A stretch of 5,588 nucleotides of DNA from assembly GCA_903921605.1 (NCBI GenBank), contig CAIXQV010001010.1, positions 1-5,588 on the forward strand. The letters run 5' to 3'. Origin of the DNA: an uncultured Planctomycetaceae bacterium (GTDB lineage: Bacteria > Planctomycetota > Planctomycetia > Planctomycetales > Planctomycetaceae). Numbering within the stretch: the stretch's first letter is position 1; each line of letters starts with the position of its first letter. Positions 1-4,317 of the stretch are shown one piece after another. A program made the position numbers and the translations under genes. Below the pieces are notes generated by a model. That model worked only from the letters and a program-made list of their open reading frames with translations, was not told the DNA's origin and did no database searches.

Positions 1-1
1 C

Positions 2-181
2 AGCATGGTGCCCGCGATGGCGCAGAGACTGGATCGCAGTGATCGCCGAGCCTATCGATCTCTCGCGGGAACTCGCCCGCAACGAAAGATCGCAATGGTG
101 TCGAACCCTTATCGATTTCAGAGTGTGCTGTTGAAGAGTTTCCTGAAGCTACTCCGGACGCAGCAAGATTCGCCGGAATAA
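2..181 (+). CDS. Probable LysR-type transcriptional regulator, C-terminal end only
   Basis: This frame is open from the left edge to the TAA at 179-181 and gives the last 59 residues of a protein that begins outside the window. The segment starts SMVPAMAQRL, followed about 20 residues later by RKIAMV, then NPYRFQS and an amphipathic helix (VLLKSFLKLLR) before a short polar tail. This layout matches the end of a LysR effector-binding domain: a 'G-(I/V)-x-(L/M)-(L/V)-P' strand, a 'R-x-I-x-(L/M)-V' strand, and a final helix. LysR regulators are DNA-binding proteins with an N-terminal winged helix and a small-molecule sensing domain; only the end of the latter would be here. Its target and ligand cannot be read. 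A 114-base gap separates it from the next start. The other two forward frames close at 42 and 134, so this is the longest open frame at the edge. Family assignment is by eye from a short fragment and is moderate. Confidence 0.55.
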   Translation, partial: SMVPAMAQRLDRSDRRAYRSLAGTRPQRKIAMVSNPYRFQSVLLKSFLKLLRTQQDSPE

Positions 182-283
182 TGATCGACTGATCAACCTT
201 ATGATTCGGTATTGAGTAGGTTGTTGAAGCGATCCTCGGTAAGATCCACGGAGAACACTGAGATCACAACCGCCATGCTGTCC

Positions 284-287
284 GGAG
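284..287 (+). promoter_or_regulatory. Ribosome binding site deciding the start of the DUF4404-like gene
   Basis: GGAG sits 8 bases before the ATG at 296. The other in-frame starts, TTG at 212 and ATG at 275, have no comparable purine-rich site at a good distance. This supports translation from 296. Confidence 0.5.
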
Positions 288-295
288 CCAGCTCG

Positions 296-574
296 ATGAA
301 TCACGAAGACCTGCGAAACACATTGAAGACCCTGCACACACAACTTTCCAGTGCCGGCGAGATCGACGCGGAAACTCAGGCGATGCTGCAAACCGTTACC
401 AGCGACATCCAACGGCTTATGGAGCCCGGCACAACCGAGGCAATTGCCAAAGATTCCAATGAGTCCCTTGCAGAGCGACTTCGAACAACCCTGATTGAAT
501 TCGAAGCGCGGCATCCCCATCTTGGCGGTCTGCTGGAACGAATCACCGACGGCCTGTCCAGCATGGGGATCTGA
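296..574 (+). CDS. DUF4404 family protein (function unknown)
   Basis: A 92-residue, acidic, mostly helical protein without signal peptide or membrane segment. From the chosen ATG the sequence opens MNHEDLRNTLKTLHTQL, continues with an acidic helix containing DAETQAMLQTVTSDIQRLM (about residues 25-42), a short linker, then SLAERLRTTLIEFEARHP (about 57-74), and ends in a helix finishing SSMGI. This arrangement, the length near 90 residues, the 'FE-x-x-HP' segment and the terminal 'MGI' are what I associate with DUF4404, a family of small bacterial proteins with no assigned role. The frame could start at TTG 212 or ATG 275, but the extra 28 or 7 residues are unlike the family and the GGAG before 296 favours the internal ATG. 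It is a stand-alone gene between the regulator fragment and the acyltransferase, with 245 bases before the latter. I see no contextual clue to function. Confidence 0.8.
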   Translation: MNHEDLRNTLKTLHTQLSSAGEIDAETQAMLQTVTSDIQRLMEPGTTEAIAKDSNESLAERLRTTLIEFEARHPHLGGLLERITDGLSSMGI

Positions 575-593
575 TTGCGATCGAGACAGCAAC

Positions 594-646
594 TTGGGCC
601 TATTGTCGCTTCAGAGGCTGATCCGCCAGCGAATTTTTCGGCCCAA
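594..646. repeat. Weak nested inverted repeat after the DUF4404-like gene
   Basis: TTGGGCC at 594-600 is the exact reverse complement of GGCCCAA at 640-646. Inside, TCGCT at 606-610 pairs with AGCGA at 628-632, which is followed at once by AATTTTT (632-638). The inner arm plus T-run lies about 30 bases after the stop codon and could act as an intrinsic terminator, but the stem is only five pairs around a 17-base loop. A chance inverted repeat is equally possible. Confidence 0.25.
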
Positions 647-687
647 TGGCAGCCAACAACGGTCGGCCTGCAAACGTTAACTCGGCC

Positions 688-728
688 ATTTCGTGATGTT
701 ATCGCCAATTTTTTAAAAACATCGAAAT
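688..728. repeat. Inverted repeat flanking an A/T tract upstream of the acyltransferase gene
   Basis: ATTTCG plus ATGTT (688-693 and 696-700, split by a two-base TG bulge) is complementary to AACATCGAAAT at 718-728, giving 11 pairs around a 17-base loop that holds the tract AATTTTTTAAAAA. The A/T tract contrasts with the GC-rich surroundings. It ends about 100 bases before the acyltransferase start and may be a terminator-like or promoter-proximal element. No convincing -35/-10 pair could be placed nearby. Confidence 0.3.
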
Positions 729-819
729 CCCGCGCTGCGCTTTGAACGGCGTGGGCTCTTTCTCGACAGAGGCGGCACAAAAGTGTCGCGATTGGCCTGT
801 TTGTTGAGGAATTGCCGTC

Positions 820-2058
820 ATGACATCTGTTCTTGTCGCTGACTCAAAGTACCAGTTTGTTCCGCCGCACGAAGGAAAACTGTGGCCTCGCCTGCTCGGG
901 CGATTGATGCCTCATTTTCTGAGACGCAAGCACGGCATCACGGAAATCGAAGTGCGGGGCGATGACGCGATCGGAACGCTGCTCGCGTCCGGACACGGAA
1001 TCCTGCTGGCTCCCAATCATTGCCGAATGTCAGACGCCATTGTTCTGCAAAGTCTGTCTCGAAAACTGAAGCAGCCCTTCTTTGTCATGGCCAGCTCGCA
1101 TCTGTTTCGAGGCAGTCGATTGCTCGCCTGGCTGCTGCGACGACTGGGCGCTTTCAGCGTCTATCGAGAAGGGATCGATCGGCAGGCTGTTCAAAAAGGA
1201 ATCGACATTCTGGTCGAAGGTCGGCGACCACTGGTGCTGTTTCCCGAAGGTGCGCTCAGCCAGGCGAACGACCATTTGAACGAACTTCAGGAAGGGGTCT
1301 CATTCATCGCTCGCTCCGCCGCCGCGAAGCTTGAAAAGACAACCGTGGAGTCATCTTCGTCACCGCGCAAGGTCTATACGGTGCCGGTCGCAATTCGATA
1401 TGTTTATGAAGGCGACATCGAAGCCACGGCCGGCGCAATGCTGAGCAGCATCGAGAAGAGACTGTCCTGGAAAACTCAGGAAGGGCAGTGCCTGGTTGAA
1501 CGAATCTATCGCGTCGGCAATGCTCTGCTTTCACTGAAGGAACTGGAATACCTCGGACAATCCCATACCGGTGAACTGGACGAGCGACTCACTCGGTTGA
1601 TTGATCATCTGCTGACTCCGCTGGAGACCGAATGGTTGGGCGGTGCAAAAGAAGGAGCGGTAATCCTGCGAGTCAAAGAGCTACGGCGAGCCATCCTGCC
1701 AGCCATGATTGACGGCAGCCTGACTCAGGCAGAACTCGATCGTCGCTGGAAACATCTGGAAACCGCAGGGTTTGCTCAATCACTCAGTCTTTATCCAGCC
1801 CGTTATGTGGCGTCGAAACCAACCGCAGAGCGTATTCTGGAAACTGTCGAACGATTCAACGAACACCTGAACGGCGATGAGACAGTTCACGGACCGATGA
1901 AGGCCATCATTCAGGTTGGCGAACCGATTGAAGTCAGTCCCAAACGCGACCGCAGCGCGAAAGTAGATGCATTGATGCAGTCTGTGGAACAGCAATTGAA
2001 ACAACTGTTGGACGTGACAGCCGCAGATTGTTCGATGTACTCGAAGCGAACGTTGTAG
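820..2058 (+). CDS. PlsC-type 1-acyl-glycerol-3-phosphate acyltransferase family protein, with long C-terminal extension
   Basis: A 412-residue protein whose first half carries the glycerolipid acyltransferase motifs in order: NHCRMSD with the catalytic H67 and D72 (HxxxxD), GAFSVYR ending at R116, FPEGALS at 141-147 (the substrate-binding FPEG, with Ala where FPEGTRS has Thr), and TVPVAIRY with P189. This family transfers an acyl chain to a lysophospholipid such as 1-acyl-glycerol-3-phosphate at the cytoplasmic membrane face; the substrate here is not shown. Residues about 30-60 and 95-112 are amphipathic or hydrophobic and could seat the enzyme on the membrane, but there is no signal peptide. 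The typical PlsC enzyme is about 240 residues; roughly 200 residues after the fourth motif are charged, helical and unassigned. The ATG follows GAGGA (806-810) by nine bases, a good ribosome binding site. The next gene, a transporter, begins 96 bases downstream after a large hairpin, so co-transcription is possible but not assured. Confidence 0.85.
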   Translation: MTSVLVADSKYQFVPPHEGKLWPRLLGRLMPHFLRRKHGITEIEVRGDDAIGTLLASGHGILLAPNHCRMSDAIVLQSLSRKLKQPFFVMASSHLFRGSRLLAWLLRRLGAFSVYREGIDRQAVQKGIDILVEGRRPLVLFPEGALSQANDHLNELQEGVSFIARSAAAKLEKTTVESSSSPRKVYTVPVAIRYVYEGDIEATAGAMLSSIEKRLSWKTQEGQCLVERIYRVGNALLSLKELEYLGQSHTGELDERLTRLIDHLLTPLETEWLGGAKEGAVILRVKELRRAILPAMIDGSLTQAELDRRWKHLETAGFAQSLSLYPARYVASKPTAERILETVERFNEHLNGDETVHGPMKAIIQVGEPIEVSPKRDRSAKVDALMQSVEQQLKQLLDVTAADCSMYSKRTL

Positions 2059-2075
2059 ATCGTGTGAGATTAACC

Positions 2076-2132
2076 AATCCCGTCGGCGGAGTGACGGGCG
2101 TACGGTACACCCGCCGCTCCGTCGGCGGGATT
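2076..2132. repeat. Long imperfect palindrome (hairpin) between acyltransferase and transporter genes
   Basis: The two arms 2076-2102 and 2106-2132 are complementary around a three-base CGG loop centred on 2104. Of 27 opposed positions, 22 are Watson-Crick, three would be G-U in RNA (2083/2125, 2086/2122, 2092/2116) and two are A-C mismatches (2094/2114, 2099/2109). Weaker pairing continues out to 2068 and 2140 (GATT against AATC). The arms are very GC-rich, and CCGTCGGCGG occurs as a direct repeat at 2080-2089 and 2119-2128. It starts 17 bases after the acyltransferase stop codon. No T-run follows, so it is not a textbook intrinsic terminator. It may protect or separate transcripts, or be a copy of a dispersed REP-like element. 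Confidence 0.85.
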
Positions 2133-2140
2133 CGCGAATC
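2129..2140. promoter_or_regulatory. Perfect 12-base palindrome before the transporter start; possible operator
   Basis: GATTCGCGAATC reads the same on both strands and ends 14 bases before the transporter ATG at 2155, just upstream of its AGGA ribosome binding site (2141-2144). Its first four bases overlap the right arm of the large hairpin. A dimeric repressor could use such a site, but it may equally be a side effect of the hairpin's outer pairing. The eight-base core TTCGCGAA also occurs inside the transporter gene at 2273-2280. Confidence 0.3.
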
Positions 2141-2154
2141 AGGAATCCATATCC

Positions 2155-3471
2155 ATGAATACCAGTGTCTCCAACTATCGCCGACAGCAAGTCACAACGA
2201 TCGGCACCATGTACATCGGGTACGCCATGTCGATGGTACTGCGCATGATTCCCACGGTCGCCGGGACGTCAATTCGCGAAGATTCATCGCTGGGAATCGA
2301 TCTCGAAAGCTGGGGTAAGGTCCTGGCGGCAGGAACATGTGGAGCACTCACCGGAAAGTTTCTTTGTGGCTGGGCGGCCGATAAGTTCGGAGGCAAGCGG
2401 ACATTTACGATCGCTCTATTCGTGGCATCGCTGTTTGTCGGGCTCTTTGCCATGTCGTCTTCGCTCATCATGTTTCAGGCGACGTTCTTTGTGACGCTGA
2501 TGGCTCAGGCGGCCGGATGGCCCTCGATGACAAAAATCATTGTCAACTGGGTGGCCCCTAAACAATATGGTCGAGTCTGGGGAATTCTGTCAACCAGTTC
2601 CCGAGTCGGCACTTTGACGGCCACGTTCGTTCTGGGATCGCTGCTCGCCTGGATCTCATGGCGCGGGATGCTGTGGATCGCGGCCGCAGCGGGAATGGGA
2701 ATCGCCGTGTTCTATGCGATTGCCATGAAGGATAAACCCGATACGGCGATTCCGGATGACGATTGCGAGACTCCGACAGACGGCATGGGCTCGACATCGG
2801 CCAAGGCACCCCATGCATTTGACGGGATGACGCTGCTTCAGACATTGCCGCATTTCTTCGCCAGTCTTCGGTTCTGGTTAATTTCGGGAAGCCTGATGGG
2901 ACTCACAATCCTGTGGGATTTCCTGCTCATGGTCCCCATGTATCTGCAGGACACATTATCGCTCGACACGGCACAAGCTTCCCGAGCAGCCTCGGCATTT
3001 CCACTGGGAAGTCTGATCTCCGTTTTGATCGGTGGGTTTGTGTTTGACCGGCTTGACCGCAAGACGATGGCCTGGGTGATGGCGGGATTACTTTTGACAG
3101 CGACCTGCTGTCTGCTGGTCTTCGCCACGCTGCCGCAGTTGCAGCTCACCGGCACGACCGCCATGCTCGTGTCACTGATGTTGCTGTTCCTGTTCGGGCT
3201 CTGTCTGTCTCCATGCTACTACATCCCCGCCAGTGTGTTCTCGATCGACTTCGGTGGACCACATTCCGGATTCCTTGTGGCCATTCTTGATGCGATGGGT
3301 TTTGCGGCAACGGCTGCGTTCTACTACTTTGGCGGCGGGATCGCACAGAATTCCGGATGGAGCACGTTTCTGTTTGTGCTCGCCGCAGTATGCCTCTGGT
3401 CGTTGTTCGCCACTTTCTTCTTTATGCAGCGGGAAGCCAGAAATCTGCGCCGCAGAACCGTCACAGTATAA
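2155..3471 (+). CDS. Major facilitator superfamily transporter, organophosphate:phosphate antiporter-like
   Basis: A 438-residue membrane protein with about 12 hydrophobic segments, roughly at residues 15-35, 54-74, 83-102, 105-125, 147-167, 170-190, then a polar loop (192-235), and 238-262, 282-298, 304-326, 335-356, 370-393 and 401-424. The MFS loop motif is clear after segment 2 (GWAADKFGGKR, 72-82) and again in the second half (GGFVFDRLDRK, 293-303). The segment GWPSMTKIIVNW (121-132), followed by GILSTSSRVG, resembles the 'GWP...W' region of GlpT/UhpT-type organophosphate antiporters, and R30 at the end of segment 1 falls where that group has a substrate-phosphate Arg. This suggests import of a phosphorylated small molecule, but the substrate is inferred only. 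The ATG follows AGGA (2141-2144) by ten bases. Upstream is a PlsC-type acyltransferase, so a glycerophosphate-related substrate is attractive. A generic MFS permease for another anion cannot be excluded. The stop codon is followed by TTTTT, without a good hairpin. Confidence 0.85.
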   Translation: MNTSVSNYRRQQVTTIGTMYIGYAMSMVLRMIPTVAGTSIREDSSLGIDLESWGKVLAAGTCGALTGKFLCGWAADKFGGKRTFTIALFVASLFVGLFAMSSSLIMFQATFFVTLMAQAAGWPSMTKIIVNWVAPKQYGRVWGILSTSSRVGTLTATFVLGSLLAWISWRGMLWIAAAAGMGIAVFYAIAMKDKPDTAIPDDDCETPTDGMGSTSAKAPHAFDGMTLLQTLPHFFASLRFWLISGSLMGLTILWDFLLMVPMYLQDTLSLDTAQASRAASAFPLGSLISVLIGGFVFDRLDRKTMAWVMAGLLLTATCCLLVFATLPQLQLTGTTAMLVSLMLLFLFGLCLSPCYYIPASVFSIDFGGPHSGFLVAILDAMGFAATAAFYYFGGGIAQNSGWSTFLFVLAAVCLWSLFATFFFMQREARNLRRRTVTV

Positions 3472-3492
3472 TTTTTCTCCGCCTCGCCGCTA

Positions 3493-3636
3493 AGGAACGG
3501 TCCCAAATTGACTTCCAGATGTTTCCTTGCCTTGAAATCCCAACCCGAAACGTCAGTAAGGGATTTTGCACAACAACTCGATCCCTCGCTGACGCTTCGG
3601 GTTGGGATAGATGGAACTCACATTGGGACTGTTCCT
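3493..3636. repeat. 144-base composite palindromic element, MITE-like or dispersed planctomycete repeat
   Basis: Two nested inverted repeats make up this element. The outer arms, 3493-3517 and 3612-3636, oppose 25 positions: 21 Watson-Crick, one G-T, three mismatches; they begin AGGAACGGTCCCAA and end TTGGGACTGTTCCT. The inner arms, 3538-3563 and 3582-3607, match at 23 of 26 positions and contain CCCAACCCGAA and its mirror TTCGGGTTGGG, around an 18-base loop. The left side has 19 unpaired bases between arms, the right side three. CTAA lies at both ends (3490-3493 and 3635-3638), which could be a target-site duplication, though four bases may be chance. I see no transposase. The inner motif is of the kind I know as recurrent in planctomycete intergenic regions, from memory only. 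It lies 120 bases upstream of the sigma factor start. Read in the sigma factor's frame it stays open, which creates a false N-terminal extension. Confidence 0.75.
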
Positions 3637-3756
3637 AACAACTGCCACCACCGCAAGAAGCTCTGGACAAACACCATACACCGGAATCCCCAAACAGCGT
3701 CAATCCGACTACTATTCGCGGCAGTTCTGTTTCTGCCCATCGTCGGATCGACTCTG

Positions 3757-4317
3757 ATGAAAATCAGCGAGCAACAATTCGAGCGTTATCGAAACTACCT
3801 GCGGTTCCTTGCACGAACGCAGTTGCCAACACACCTCCGTGCTCGACTGGATCCTTCGGACATCGTCCAACAGTCGATGCTCCAGGCGCATCAGGCCGCG
3901 GATGATTTTCGCGGCAACAGCGATGCGGAACTGATGGCATGGCTCCGTACGATTCTGGCCGGTGTGGTGGCCCATGCCGTTCGCGATCAACACCGTGGGG
4001 TTCGCGATGTGTTTAAAGAACACAACATTCAGCAGCAACTTGATCAGTCCTCGCTGTTTCTTGCCAATGCTCTGATCTCACCGTTGAAGACACCATCTGT
4101 CGTGATGCATCAGGAAGAGGTTGCCAGAAGTGTCGCTGACCTTGTGGAAGAACTTCCGGGTGCTCAACGAGATGCGATTGTGCTGCACTATTGGCAACAG
4201 CTCCCTTTGAAACAGGTCGCGGAGACGCTCGGAAAGTCTCCGGCGGCTGTCGCAGGTCTGCTTCAACGAGGCCTTGCGACATTACGTGAAAAGGCTGAGG
4301 GAAAGATCGTCCTATGA
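3757..4317 (+). CDS. ECF-type RNA polymerase sigma factor, planctomycete-specific subfamily
   Basis: A 186-residue sigma-70 family factor. Region 2 spans about residues 8-80, with LDPSDIVQQSMLQAHQ (31-46) and the core-binding/-10 segment around FRGNSDAELMAWLRTILAGVV (51-71). A variable linker (about 85-120) leads to region 4 (about 124-178), with LPGAQRDAIVLHYWQQLPLKQVAETLGKS and a helix-turn-helix near 150-172 that would read the -35 element. 'DPSD-(I/L)-VQ' and the linker style match the Planctomycetaceae-type sigma factor subfamily. It directs RNA polymerase to alternative promoters; the regulon is unknown. The frame is open 83 codons further upstream to 3508, but that stretch translates the palindromic element and is not sigma-like, so I take ATG 3757, which has only a weak GGA (3745-3747) at nine bases. 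The stop overlaps the kinase start (ATGA, 4314-4317), so the two are translationally coupled. No anti-sigma factor gene is visible; the kinase may control it. Confidence 0.9.
   Translation: MKISEQQFERYRNYLRFLARTQLPTHLRARLDPSDIVQQSMLQAHQAADDFRGNSDAELMAWLRTILAGVVAHAVRDQHRGVRDVFKEHNIQQQLDQSSLFLANALISPLKTPSVVMHQEEVARSVADLVEELPGAQRDAIVLHYWQQLPLKQVAETLGKSPAAVAGLLQRGLATLREKAEGKIVL

Noticed and set aside
212..295. Upstream start (TTG 212 or ATG 275) for the DUF4404-like gene
   Set aside because: The added residues are unlike the family, there is no good ribosome binding site, and GGAG sits correctly before ATG 296.
149..592. Minus-strand open frame of 147 codons opposite the DUF4404-like gene
   Set aside because: It lies across a convincing + strand gene; its Cys/Gly/Arg-rich translation shows no domain and looks like a shadow.
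677..705. Promoter for the acyltransferase (TTAACT at 677, TATCGC at 700)
   Set aside because: The spacing is right but both hexamers are poor matches and planctomycete promoters are badly defined, so it cannot be supported.
3444..3476. Intrinsic terminator at the end of the transporter gene
   Set aside because: TCTGC/GCAGA (3444-3456) gives only five pairs, and the TTTTT run at 3472-3476 lies about 16 bases after it, too far for a standard terminator.
3538..3607. CRISPR repeat or tRNA-like structure in the spacer before the sigma factor
   Set aside because: There is a single inverted-repeat unit with no spacer-repeat periodicity, and no cloverleaf or CCA end can be drawn.
3664..3715. Promoter for the sigma factor-kinase unit (TGGACA at 3664, TACTAT at 3710)
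   Set aside because: The spacing of 40 bases between the two boxes is far from the usual 16-18, and no better pair was found.
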